A stretch of 64,000 nt of DNA, from positions 806,001 through 870,000 of the forward strand of contig NZ_WAAQ01000001.1 of NCBI RefSeq assembly GCF_008868125.1, written 5' to 3'. The position numbers were made by a program, and so were the translations under genes. The notes below the pieces were generated by a model that searched no databases, was not told the origin of the DNA, and saw only the letters and a program-made list of their open reading frames with translations. This document shows positions 32,951 to 41,383 of the stretch, piece after piece. Numbering within the stretch: position 1 is the stretch's first letter; each line of letters starts with the position of its first letter. The DNA comes from Microbacterium maritypicum. GTDB taxonomy: Bacteria; Actinomycetota; Actinomycetes; Actinomycetales; Microbacteriaceae.

Positions 32951-34344
32951 GCACGGGGCGTCGGCATCCGGGTGCGCGCCAGCGCCCCCGACCGGCGATC
33001 CGCACCCTGGTCGCCGGAGTCGTCGCCCTCACCGGGGTCGCCGTCAGCGTGATGCTGACGGCGGCCCCGGCCGCGGCGCACAGCTATGCGGCGACGGTCT
33101 TCGCCGATGTGTCCGAACCCGAGCGCGGCGTCGTGCGCACCGTGCTCGACATCGAGTACGTCCTGCTCGCCACCGACGGAGCGCGGGCGATGGGCGACAC
33201 GGCCTTCGAGCAGGACGCCTACGCCGACGTGCAGGCGAGCGGCCGGGATCCGGAGAAGCTCACGCCCGCGGTGCTCGAAGACCATGCCGACTCCGTCGAG
33301 GGATACGTGCTGCCTCGGTTCTCGGTGAGCGTGGCGCAGGACGGGGAGCCGTCGCAGGCGTGCCCCAACGCCGTGGTGGCGCCCTACGAGATCGTCATCC
33401 GGGACGGCGTGCCGCATGCGCGCCTGGTGATCGAAGCCGACTGCACGGCGCAGGTCGAGGCGATGCCCGTGCCGTATCGGATCATGACCGAGCTGTTCCC
33501 CGGAACGGCTCCCGGGGGCATGACGACGACGATCGTCGACTACGACGTGCGTTCGGGCGCGGGTGTGGCCAGTCTCGACACCGACACGAACCCCTCGATG
33601 GTCACCACGACCGACTGGGGCTCTCGGATGGGTGAGTTCCTCGTGCTGGGGGCGGAGCATCTGCTGCTCGGCCCCGACCACCTGCTGTTCCTGCTGGCGC
33701 TGATCATCGGATCTCGCCGGCTCAGGGACATCGTGCTGGCGGCGACGGCGTTCACGGTCGCGCACTCGGCGACCTTCATCCTCGCCGCCCTCGGGGTGGT
33801 GAGCATTCCCGCGTGGATCGTGGAGCCGGCCATCGCCCTGTCGATCGCCGTCGTCGCGCTCTGGGAGATGCGACGGTTCCGGCGTGCCAGGAGGACGGAT
33901 GCGATGGGGGCGGACGGGACGCTTCGGCTTCTTTCCGGGAAGGCCCAGGGTCCTCTCGACGGGCAGCCGCTCGTCGGAGGCGGCGGGAGCGCTGTCGCTG
34001 TGCGAGAGCGGATCCTCGCGGCGCCGGCATCCGCACCGGTGGTCGACGGCTTCACCCGAGGGGATCTGCTGCGTATCGGCGTGGTCTTCGCCTTCGGGCT
34101 GATGCACGGCGTGGGCTTCGCCGGAGCGCTGGGAATCGACGAGCCGTTCTCGTGGGATCTGCTCGGGGCGCTCCTCGTCTTCAACGTGGGCATCGAGCTA
34201 GCGCAGCTTCTGGTGATCGCGGTGGTGTTCCCGCTGTTCGTGCTGCTGCGGCGGCGGCTGCCCTCGGCGGGATTCTGGATCGCCGCGGTCGTCGCCGCCG
34301 TCGGGCTGTTCTGGTTCATCGAGAGGCTGATCGCCGGAGCCTGA
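32947..34344 (+). CDS. HupE/UreJ_2-type membrane protein
   Basis: A 465-residue protein. A signal peptide ends in AAPAAA so that the mature protein begins with His (HSYAATVF), as usual in this family. An extracytoplasmic domain (about 45-210) precedes six or seven membrane helices. These contain GAEHLLLGPDHLLF, AFTVAHSATF and GLMHGVGFAGAL, histidine motifs of the HupE/UreJ metal permease group. A polar loop (about 320-365) splits the membrane part. The ATG overlaps the stop of the metallophosphoesterase (ATGA), so the two are coupled. It possibly moves or senses a transition metal. Confidence 0.83.
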   Translation: MSTGRRHPGARQRPRPAIRTLVAGVVALTGVAVSVMLTAAPAAAHSYAATVFADVSEPERGVVRTVLDIEYVLLATDGARAMGDTAFEQDAYADVQASGRDPEKLTPAVLEDHADSVEGYVLPRFSVSVAQDGEPSQACPNAVVAPYEIVIRDGVPHARLVIEADCTAQVEAMPVPYRIMTELFPGTAPGGMTTTIVDYDVRSGAGVASLDTDTNPSMVTTTDWGSRMGEFLVLGAEHLLLGPDHLLFLLALIIGSRRLRDIVLAATAFTVAHSATFILAALGVVSIPAWIVEPAIALSIAVVALWEMRRFRRARRTDAMGADGTLRLLSGKAQGPLDGQPLVGGGGSAVAVRERILAAPASAPVVDGFTRGDLLRIGVVFAFGLMHGVGFAGALGIDEPFSWDLLGALLVFNVGIELAQLLVIAVVFPLFVLLRRRLPSAGFWIAAVVAAVGLFWFIERLIAGA

Positions 34345-34345
34345 A

Positions 34346-34384
34346 CCGGTGCACCCGCCTCCGTGGCGGAGGCGGGTACACCGG
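34346..34384. terminator. strong bidirectional terminator hairpin
   Basis: ACCCGCCTCCG pairs with CGGAGGCGGGT around a three-base loop, and outer CCGGTG/CACCGG arms extend the stem. It lies between convergent genes ending at 34344 and 34400. Confidence 0.75.
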
Positions 34385-34399
34385 CCCCGAGGAGTTCGT

Positions 34400-34939
34400 T
34401 CACGACGAGGGTGCGCTGGCCTCGAGGAGCAGCCGAAGTCGTGCTTCAGGGCTGCCGGTGATCGTGATCGTGCGGGGGAGAAGGCCGTCGCGATCGAGAT
34501 CGTCGACGAGCTCGGGCAATGCTTCGTCCATCGCGAGGCGCAATGCCGGGTCTTCGTCATCGGGCACGTGGATGATCCTGGCAGCCTCCAGCGGCACGAT
34601 CGCGAGGAGATCGATGTCGGACATCGATGCCTCCACGAGAGCGGTCGCGCGCGGGAGGAGGTCGCCGTCGCTGCACCCGAGCCGCTCCAGCGCAGTGAGA
34701 TAGGCGAGGAAGTCGAGCGGTCCTCGTTCGCTGATGACCGAAGACCAGCTGGCCGATTCCTGCACCCGTGAGGCGGTGACGCGCAGCTGCCGGGCGAAAC
34801 TCCGCTCGCCGGTCGGGTCGTCGAGGTCGAGGTCGTCGAAGGGGTCGGTGAGGACGCGGAACTCGGGTCGGATGGCGTGGAAGTCCGAGATCAGCGTGCT
34901 CTTGCCGCTGGCATGCGTTCCCGAGACGACGATCCTCAT
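34400..34939 (-). CDS. AAA_28-type P-loop ATPase/kinase-like protein
   Basis: A 179-residue protein with Walker A GTHASGKST at residues 7-15 and short kinase-like topology (SVISERGPLDFLAYL near 67-81, VPLEAARIIHVPDDEDP near 115-131). It resembles small AAA/NadR-like kinases that phosphorylate a small molecule, but no substrate motif is recognised. It overlaps the preceding arginase-family gene by four bases, so the two are co-translated. Confidence 0.65.
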   Translation of the reverse strand: MRIVVSGTHASGKSTLISDFHAIRPEFRVLTDPFDDLDLDDPTGERSFARQLRVTASRVQESASWSSVISERGPLDFLAYLTALERLGCSDGDLLPRATALVEASMSDIDLLAIVPLEAARIIHVPDDEDPALRLAMDEALPELVDDLDRDGLLPRTITITGSPEARLRLLLEASAPSS

Positions 34940-35868
34940 CCGCGTGCGGCGAGGCCGGCGAGCAGCTCCAACACGCACAGCGCCGCCAGGCGCACGGTGC
35001 GGGCATCGTCGGCGTCGGCGGTCGCATCGACCTCTGCGAGGTCGGCACTCACCACACGGGAGTCCGAGGCCACGGCACGCGTGAGCGCCCGAAGCTCCCA
35101 GGCCTGCAGTCCGCCGGGAACGCTCGCGGGGCAGCCGGGCGCCACCGAGCGGTCGCACACGTCGACGTCGATGTCGAGGTGGATCCGCGGATCGGCTCCT
35201 GCTCCTGCGACGTCCAGGGCCTCAGCGATCACGTCGGCGATGCCGCGGCGGCGGAGCTCGTCGAGGGTGATCACTCGGATGCCCCAGTCGGCTGCGCGCC
35301 GGGCGTAGGCGGCGGAGTTCGCGAAGTCGGCGATGCCGATCTGCACGATCCGGGTCGGGTCGATCCGGGTGGTGTCGACCGGCGATGTGGCGGGGATGTC
35401 TTCCACGAGGCGTCGCACCGGCGTGCCGTTGGAGACGCCGTCGCGCAGGTCGAAGTGCGCGTCGAACGTGATCAGTCCGGTGGCCTCGACCCCGAGCGCC
35501 GTCGGATAGGTGAGCGAGTTGTCGCCGCCGAGCGCGATGACGAGCTTCGAGGCCGCGGCGAGTTCGCGCACGCGGGAGATGACCCGTGCCTCGCCGGCGG
35601 AACCGTCGGGATCGGCGACATCACCGGCGTCGGCGATGCGCAGCACCTCGTCGAGCTCGATCGCGGGCGGACCCATCAGCGTCGTCCCGTAGCGGGGGAG
35701 GGCCTCGCGGATCGCGGCCGGCGTCGCGTGCGCTCCCGTCGGTGACAGCGAGGTGCGCCAGGTCGGCACTCCGAGCACGACGGCGTCGGCGGTGCCGTCG
35801 AATGCGGGCCAGGATCCGGCACGCGGCCAGAGCGGGTCGTTGCTGAGCTGTGCGGTATGGGGGCTCAT
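34936..35868 (-). CDS. arginase/agmatinase/formimidoylglutamase family hydrolase
   Basis: A 310-residue ureohydrolase-fold enzyme. The dimetal motifs are visible: IALGGDNSLTYP near 109-120, TFDAHFDLRDG near 131-141, and HLDIDVDVCDRSVAPG near 229-244. In the first motif the usual metal-binding His (GGDHS) is Asn, as occurs in some formimidoylglutamase-like members. The reaction is therefore hydrolysis of a guanidino or formimino group, but the substrate is uncertain. No other hut or arginine genes are nearby. It is followed by an ATPase gene with an ATGA overlap and preceded by DUF445. Confidence 0.8.
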   Translation of the reverse strand: MSPHTAQLSNDPLWPRAGSWPAFDGTADAVVLGVPTWRTSLSPTGAHATPAAIREALPRYGTTLMGPPAIELDEVLRIADAGDVADPDGSAGEARVISRVRELAAASKLVIALGGDNSLTYPTALGVEATGLITFDAHFDLRDGVSNGTPVRRLVEDIPATSPVDTTRIDPTRIVQIGIADFANSAAYARRAADWGIRVITLDELRRRGIADVIAEALDVAGAGADPRIHLDIDVDVCDRSVAPGCPASVPGGLQAWELRALTRAVASDSRVVSADLAEVDATADADDARTVRLAALCVLELLAGLAARG

Positions 35869-35870
35869 GA

Positions 35871-37148
35871 TCAGACTCCGGGGATCAGGGCATGGGCGAT
35901 GGAGAAGATGACGAGACCTGCCAGCGCACCGACGAACGTGCCGTTCAGTCGGATGTACTGCAGGTCGCGGCCGACCATCAGCTCGATCTTCTCGGTCGTC
36001 TCGGCGGGGTCCCAGCGCTCGACGGTGTCGGTGATGATCGAGGCGATGTCGTGCCGGTAGCGGTCGACGAGGAACACGGCCGCATCTGACACCCAGGTGT
36101 CGACGCGGTGCTGCAGTGCGGTGTCGGTCGTGAGGCGTTCTCCGACCTCCTGCAGGGCCTGCACCGCGCGGCGGCGCAGACCGCTCTCCGGATCTGCGAG
36201 GGCGCTGAGCAGGCCGTTCTTCGCGGTGTTCCACGCCTCGGCGGCCAGGGCGCCCACACGCGGGCTGTCGAAGAGCGAGGCCTTGGCGTTCTCGAGCTTC
36301 GCGCGGGTCGCCGGGTCGTTCTGCAGACTGTCCGCCAGACGCGCCAGATACCCGTCGACGGCGATGCGGGCCGGGTGATGCGGGTCGGCCTGCACGGCAT
36401 GCACGAACTTGACGGCCTCGTGGTAGACCGTGTCGTCGACGAAGCGATGAGCCAGCTTCGGCACCCACCCTGGCAGGCGACGGGAGACGAGTCCGCTGAA
36501 CGATTCGGCATTCGCGTCGAGCCAGCGCGCGATGCTGTCGGCGGCCAGGTCGACGGCGCCGTGATGGGCGTCGGCCTCGACGATCTTCTCGAGCCAGGCT
36601 CCCGCGGGCGGACCCCACTCGGGATCGACCAGGTGCTCACGGGCGAGGTCGGTGATGAGGTCTCGCACATCGTCATCGCTCAGCGCGTTGAGCACGGCCG
36701 TGGCGATGGTCGCGCCCTCGGCGCCCACTCGCTCGGCGTGCGGGGCCTCGCGCAGCCATTCGCCCGCGCGGAGCGCGATCCGCGTGCTCGACAACTTGGT
36801 GCGCACCACGTCGGCTGCGAGGAAGTTCGTCTCCACGAACTCGCCGAGCGTGCGGCCGATCTCGTCCTTGCGGTTGGGGATGATCGCGGTGTGCGGGATC
36901 GGGAGGCCGAGCGGACGGCGGAACAGTGCGGTGACGGCGAACCAGTCCGCGAGCGCACCCACCATGCCGCCCTCGGCCGCAGCGCGCACATAGGCGAGCC
37001 CCTCGAACCGCTGCTGGAACGCGAAGGCGAACACGAAGACGACGGCCATGAACACCAGAGCTCCGAGGGCGACGGCCTTCATTCTTCGGAGCGCGCGCAG
37101 GCGCTCCTGGTCGGAGGGGGACAGCATCGCCATCGGTGTTCGCGGCAT
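35871..37148 (-). CDS. DUF445 family membrane protein
   Basis: A 425-residue protein. Two membrane segments near the N-terminus (about 24-45 and 58-75, with GGMVGALADWFAVTALFRRP between and after) and a C-terminal membrane helix (residues about 405-424) flank a long helical, amphipathic middle. This is the DUF445/YheB-like architecture. The function is unknown; it is widely conserved in actinobacteria. It is divergent from the CsoR-type regulator and three bases ahead of the arginase-family gene. Confidence 0.88.
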   Translation of the reverse strand: MPRTPMAMLSPSDQERLRALRRMKAVALGALVFMAVVFVFAFAFQQRFEGLAYVRAAAEGGMVGALADWFAVTALFRRPLGLPIPHTAIIPNRKDEIGRTLGEFVETNFLAADVVRTKLSSTRIALRAGEWLREAPHAERVGAEGATIATAVLNALSDDDVRDLITDLAREHLVDPEWGPPAGAWLEKIVEADAHHGAVDLAADSIARWLDANAESFSGLVSRRLPGWVPKLAHRFVDDTVYHEAVKFVHAVQADPHHPARIAVDGYLARLADSLQNDPATRAKLENAKASLFDSPRVGALAAEAWNTAKNGLLSALADPESGLRRRAVQALQEVGERLTTDTALQHRVDTWVSDAAVFLVDRYRHDIASIITDTVERWDPAETTEKIELMVGRDLQYIRLNGTFVGALAGLVIFSIAHALIPGV

Positions 37149-37220
37149 GACGTCATCCTTTCACGCCGTCGTCGTCGCGGTGCCGACGGCGCAGGTGCGG
37201 TGTCTCGGTGCTCAGACAGC

Positions 37221-37238
37221 CGTCCGCCTCGACGGACG
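37221..37238. promoter_or_regulatory. inverted repeat upstream of the csoR-type gene
   Basis: CGTCCG and CGGACG form a perfect 6-bp inverted repeat with a 6-base spacer, ending two bases before the -10 box at 37241. The position suits an autoregulatory operator. Confidence 0.4.
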
Positions 37239-37240
37239 AG

Positions 37241-37246
37241 TACCCT
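37241..37246 (+). promoter_or_regulatory. -10 element of the leaderless csoR-type gene
   Basis: TACCCT, then six bases, then GTG at 37253; the TACCC...GGGGT symmetry continues into the start codon. This decides GTG 37253 over the upstream ATG at 37208. Confidence 0.5.
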
Positions 37247-37252
37247 CAAGGG

Positions 37253-37525
37253 GTGATCGAAGACATCAAGAAGCGTGCTCTGCACCGCACCAGCATCCTC
37301 GAGGGCCAGATGCGCGGCGTCGCGCGGATGATCGAGAACGAGGAGTACTGCATGGACATCATCACGCAGTCCCGCGCCATCCAGCGCTCGCTGGAGTCGT
37401 TGAACCGCCTGCTGCTGGAGAACCACCTCCGCACACACGTCACCCACATGTTCGACGAGGGCGGCGAGGAGCGCGACAAGGCCGTCGTCGAACTCCTCAA
37501 GGCCTTCGACTTCGACCGCAAGTAG
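37253..37525 (+). CDS. CsoR/RcnR/DUF156 metal-sensing repressor
   Basis: A 90-residue all-helical repressor of the CsoR superfamily. The metal-site positions read Cys33 (EEYCMDI), His58 and His62 (NHLRTH). Copper-sensing CsoR uses Cys-His-Cys, so the last ligand is His here, as in the nickel/cobalt sensor RcnR; the RcnR N-terminal His is absent. The sensed signal is therefore uncertain. Translation begins at a leaderless GTG. No efflux gene is adjacent; DUF445 is divergent and an amino-acid permease is convergent. Confidence 0.87.
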   Translation: MIEDIKKRALHRTSILEGQMRGVARMIENEEYCMDIITQSRAIQRSLESLNRLLLENHLRTHVTHMFDEGGEERDKAVVELLKAFDFDRK

Positions 37526-37548
37526 GGCGTTCCGAGCCGGGCACGACA

Positions 37549-37578
37549 CAGCGCCCCGACCGAGTCGTCGAGGCGCTG
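37549..37578. terminator. hairpin between convergent csoR-type and permease genes
   Basis: CAGCGCC pairs with GGCGCTG, with an inner CGAC/GTCG pair. No long T-run. Confidence 0.5.
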
Positions 37579-37587
37579 CGCGGTGAT

Positions 37588-39138
37588 TCACCTGCCGCTG
37601 TCGTCGAAGACCTCACCCTCCATGGCGTCGTAGCCCTCGGCCTGCGGGTCGCCGTGGGTGCCGCCCGAGATCGCGTACTCCTCCTCGGGGGAGAGCACCA
37701 GGCGGTGGCGGAAGAAGAGTCCGAACCCGAGCAGGATCACGACGTAGACGATCGCGATCGCCACGATCGCCGGGCCGAACGTCGGGTTGAGCAGGAACCC
37801 GACGAAGATCAGTGCGGCGATCACCAGCGCGACCGCGGCACCGGGGATGCCCCACGGGCTGCGATACGGACGGTCGACGTTCGGGTACTTCTTGCGCAGG
37901 ATCATGAACGAGACCAGCTGGAGGCCGTAGGCCAGCACGGCTCCCCACACGGCGATGTTCAGCACGATCGCACCGGCGACGGAACCCGCACCCTCGGCGT
38001 CGACGGCTGCGAGGACGTCGAGCACGATGAGGGCGACGAAGCCGATCGCCGCACCCACGACGAGGGCGACCCACGGGGTCTGGCGCTTGCCGGTCAGTGA
38101 CAGGAAGCGCGGGTAGTAGCCGGCGCGTGACAGCGAGTACATGTTGCGGCCGTAGGCGAACATGATCCCCTGCAGCGAGGCGAGCAGTCCGATGAGGGCG
38201 AAGAGGGCGAGCACGGCGGCGAGCTGATCGCCGACGATCGCACGGAAGCCGTCGAGCAGGGGCTCGCCCGCAGTGCCGGTGGCCTCGGCTCCGATCACGC
38301 CGGTGTTCAGGAACAGCACGAGCAGACCCGTGACGATGAGCGTGCCGCGAGCCCAGAATCCGGCCTTCGGGATGTCGCGGGTCGGGTTGTGCGATTCCTC
38401 GGCGGCCAGCGGCAGCTCTTCGATACCGAGGAAGAACCACATCGCGAACGGGAGAGCGAACAGGATCGGCAGCACGCCGTGCGGCAGGAACTCCGTCTGG
38501 CCGGGGTCGGGGGCGATGTCCCACAGTGCGTCCCAGCTGAAGGCGCCGGAGAAGACCGCCATCGCGGAGAAGACCAGGATGATGCCGATCGAGATGATCG
38601 AGACGACGATCGCGAAGCGGAAGGAGATCGCCGCACCCGCGGAGTTCAGAGCAATGAAGACGATGTAGAGGATGAGGTACCAGGCCCACCCCGGCAGCTC
38701 GAGGCCGAGCAGCTCACTGGTGATGCCGTTCGCATACGACGCCGAGAAGTAGACGATCACCGCCGTGGTGGCGACGTACTCGATCGTCTCGGCAGCCCCG
38801 GTCACGAGACCACCCCACGGTCCCATCGCCGATCGTGCGAAGGAGTACGCGCCACCGGTGTGCGGCATCATCGCGGCCATCTCGCCGATCGCGAAGATCA
38901 TGCCGTAGTACATGAGCACGAGGATCGCGAAGGCGATCAGCATCCCGCCGAAGCCCGCGAAGTCGATGCCGAAGTTCCAGCCGGAGAAGTCGCCGGAGAT
39001 GACGGCAGCGACCGCAAGGCCCCACAGGCCCCAGACGCCGGCGGATCTCTTCAGCGTCCGTTTCTCGAAGTACTCGCTCCCGGCACGTGTATAGGTCGCC
39101 CCAGCGACCTTGCGGGATTCATTGCTCTGCTCAGACAT
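37588..39138 (-). CDS. APC-family amine permease, ethanolamine-permease type
   Basis: A 516-residue transporter with 12 predicted membrane helices. WGLWGLAVAAVISGDFSGWN near 37-56 is the first-helix substrate region of the APC fold. PHTGGAYSFARSAMGPWGGL and GIEELPLAAEESHNPTRDIPK are characteristic of the ethanolamine-permease branch. It would import a small cationic amine. It is divergent from the glutamine-synthetase-like ligase with 156 bases between, which links import to gamma-glutamylation. ATG 39138 has GGAGAG upstream; the longer frame upstream is not used. Putrescine or another amine is the main alternative substrate. Confidence 0.85.
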   Translation of the reverse strand: MSEQSNESRKVAGATYTRAGSEYFEKRTLKRSAGVWGLWGLAVAAVISGDFSGWNFGIDFAGFGGMLIAFAILVLMYYGMIFAIGEMAAMMPHTGGAYSFARSAMGPWGGLVTGAAETIEYVATTAVIVYFSASYANGITSELLGLELPGWAWYLILYIVFIALNSAGAAISFRFAIVVSIISIGIILVFSAMAVFSGAFSWDALWDIAPDPGQTEFLPHGVLPILFALPFAMWFFLGIEELPLAAEESHNPTRDIPKAGFWARGTLIVTGLLVLFLNTGVIGAEATGTAGEPLLDGFRAIVGDQLAAVLALFALIGLLASLQGIMFAYGRNMYSLSRAGYYPRFLSLTGKRQTPWVALVVGAAIGFVALIVLDVLAAVDAEGAGSVAGAIVLNIAVWGAVLAYGLQLVSFMILRKKYPNVDRPYRSPWGIPGAAVALVIAALIFVGFLLNPTFGPAIVAIAIVYVVILLGFGLFFRHRLVLSPEEEYAISGGTHGDPQAEGYDAMEGEVFDDSGR

Positions 39139-39294
39139 CCGCTCTCCGTTCGCATGCACACAGGCGCCGGGTGCACCTTGCGGATGATTGTGGCAGTCAA
39201 TGGTGGTTTCGTCTACCTTTAAACGCGACAGTGATCTACTCTGATGGCGAAGCCGGTCGGTCGATCGCTTCACCACGACGACGGGAGCGAGAAG

Positions 39295-40650
39295 ATGTCG
39301 GGAAACCTCAGCATCGAGCAGCTGGATGCCGGCATCGCCGCCGGTGAGATCGACACGGTGATCGTGGCCTTCGCCGATGCGCAGGGTCGACTGGTCGGAA
39401 AGCGGGTCTCCGCGCGGCTGTTCCAGGACGACATCCTTCATCACGGCGCCGAGGCCTGCGACTACCTGCTGTCCGTCGACGTCGACATGAACACGGTCGA
39501 CGGCTACGCGATGTCGGGGTGGAACCGCGGGTACGGCGACATGGTGCTGCGCCCCGATGTCGCGACCCTGCGGCGGATGCCGTGGCTCGAGGGCAGCGTG
39601 CTGATCATGGCCGACCTGGTCTGGCAGAACGGCGAGCCCGTCGGTCCCTCGCCGCGGGCGATCCTCGACCGGCAGCGCGACCGGCTCGCAGAGCGCGGAT
39701 GGACGGCCTTCTCCGGCACCGAGCTCGAATTCATCGTGTTCGAGAACACCTACCGCGACGCGTGGGCGCGCAAGTACGAGGGGCTGACACCGGCCACCGA
39801 CTACAACGTCGACTACAACCTGCAGGCCTCGACCCGCATGGAACCGCTGCTGCGCGACATCCGCCTCGGCATGGACGGAGCGGGTCTCTACTGCGAAGGC
39901 GTGAAGGGCGAGTGCAACCTCGGGCAGCAGGAGATCGCGTTCCGCTATGCCGAGGTGCGCGAGACGGCCGATCAGCACGTGATCTACAAGAACGGCGCGA
40001 AGGAGATCGCCGCGCAGCACGGGCAGTCGCTCACGTTCATGGCGAAGTTCAACGAGCGCGAGGGCAACAGCTGCCACATCCACCTCTCCCTGCGCGCCGA
40101 CGACGGGACGCCGGTGATGGCCGGCGACGGTGCGCACGGCTTCAGCCCCGTCATGGAGCACTGGATCGCCGGCATCCTCGCCACCCTGCGCGAGTTCACG
40201 CTGCTGTATGCGCCCAACATCAACTCGTACAAGCGCTTCGCGAAGGGCAGTTTCGCGCCGACCGGCGTGGCCTGGGGCATCGACAACCGCACCTGTGCGC
40301 TGCGCGTGATCGGCAGCGGATCGGGGCTGCGGGTCGAGAACCGGGTGCCCGGCGGCGATGTGAACCCGTACATGGGCATCTCGGCGATCATCGCCGGTGG
40401 CCTGTACGGCATCGAGAACGAGCTGGCCCTGCCCGAGCGGTTCGAGGGCAACGCCTACGAGGCGGGCGTCGACCACCTGCCGACGACCTTGCGCGAGGCC
40501 GCACAGCTGTTCAGCGCGTCGACTATCGCCAGGGAGGCCTTCGGCGATGACGTCGTGGACCACTATCTGAACCAGGCGCGCATCGAGCTGGAAGCCTACG
40601 ATGCCGCCGTGACCGACTGGGAGCGCGTCCGTGGTTTCGAGCGGCTCTGA
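39295..40650 (+). CDS. glutamine-synthetase-like gamma-glutamyl-amine ligase
   Basis: A 451-residue member of the GS family that ligates glutamate to an amine (PuuA, or the Streptomyces GlnA3/GlnA4 type). Conserved GS chemistry is visible: GTELEFIVF near 138-146, CNLGQQEIAFRY near 203-214, NSCHIHLSL near 257-265 and RVENRVPGGDVNPYM near 343-357. It lacks a C-terminal adenylylation Tyr motif. ATG 39295 follows GGGAGCGAG. The neighbouring ethanolamine-type permease points to a GlnA4-like gamma-glutamylethanolamide synthetase; putrescine is the alternative. It overlaps the next gene by 20 bases. Confidence 0.88.
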   Translation: MSGNLSIEQLDAGIAAGEIDTVIVAFADAQGRLVGKRVSARLFQDDILHHGAEACDYLLSVDVDMNTVDGYAMSGWNRGYGDMVLRPDVATLRRMPWLEGSVLIMADLVWQNGEPVGPSPRAILDRQRDRLAERGWTAFSGTELEFIVFENTYRDAWARKYEGLTPATDYNVDYNLQASTRMEPLLRDIRLGMDGAGLYCEGVKGECNLGQQEIAFRYAEVRETADQHVIYKNGAKEIAAQHGQSLTFMAKFNEREGNSCHIHLSLRADDGTPVMAGDGAHGFSPVMEHWIAGILATLREFTLLYAPNINSYKRFAKGSFAPTGVAWGIDNRTCALRVIGSGSGLRVENRVPGGDVNPYMGISAIIAGGLYGIENELALPERFEGNAYEAGVDHLPTTLREAAQLFSASTIAREAFGDDVVDHYLNQARIELEAYDAAVTDWERVRGFERL

Positions 40651-41383
40651 CCCGGCACCCCTGATCGGGGTCACGACCTACCTGGAGCGGGCGCAGCAGG
40701 GGGTGTGGGATGTGCGGGCGGCATTCCTGCCCGAGCAGTACCTGACCGGTGTGACGGCGTCCGGCGGCATCGCGCTGCTGCTGCCCCCGCAGGACCCGGA
40801 ATCGGCGGATGCGGCGATCGCCGGGATGGACGGACTGATCCTCTCCGGCGGGGCCGATGTCGCGCCCGAGCTCTACGGCGCGCAGCGGCATCCGCTGACC
40901 GACCCCGCTCGTGTCGACCGTGACGCGTGGGAGCTGGCGCTGTTCCGGGCGGCGGAGCGGCGGCGCATCCCGGTGCTCGCGATCTGCCGGGGGCTGCAGC
41001 TGGTCAACGTGGCGCGCGGCGGCACTCTCCAGCAGCACCTCCCCGAGTCGCTCGGCACCGAACGGTACCGCCTCGGCGGAGGCGTGTTCGCCGAGAACGA
41101 CATCGAGGTCTCGGACGAGACCGCGCTCGCCGAGGTGCTCGGCGCGGGAGATGTGCGGGTGCACAGCTACCACCATCAGGGCATCGATCGACTCGGGGAG
41201 GGGCTGGTCGCGGCCGCCCGCTCCGACGATGGACTCGTGCAGGCGTTCGTCGACACCTCGGCCGGCCGCATCGTCGGCATCCAATGGCATCCGGAGGAGA
41301 ACGCCGAAGACCGGCGTCTCTTCGCAGATCTCGTCTCACAGGCGCGTGCGTTCGCCGCGCAGCGGAAGGAGGACGCCCGATGA
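40631..41383 (+). CDS. gamma-glutamyl-amide hydrolase, PuuD-type class I amidotransferase
   Basis: A 250-residue glutamine-amidotransferase-like hydrolase. The nucleophile cysteine is in LAICRGLQLVN near 117-127, the oxyanion/entry motif in LILSGGADVAPELYG near 69-83, and the catalytic His-Glu in GIQWHPEENAED near 217-228. PuuD removes glutamate from gamma-glutamyl-GABA. Here it would release the final acid from the gamma-glutamyl carrier. GTG 40631 lies inside the ligase gene (20-base overlap) and it ends inside the next start (ATGA). Confidence 0.88.
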   Translation: MVSSGSDPAPLIGVTTYLERAQQGVWDVRAAFLPEQYLTGVTASGGIALLLPPQDPESADAAIAGMDGLILSGGADVAPELYGAQRHPLTDPARVDRDAWELALFRAAERRRIPVLAICRGLQLVNVARGGTLQQHLPESLGTERYRLGGGVFAENDIEVSDETALAEVLGAGDVRVHSYHHQGIDRLGEGLVAAARSDDGLVQAFVDTSAGRIVGIQWHPEENAEDRRLFADLVSQARAFAAQRKEDAR

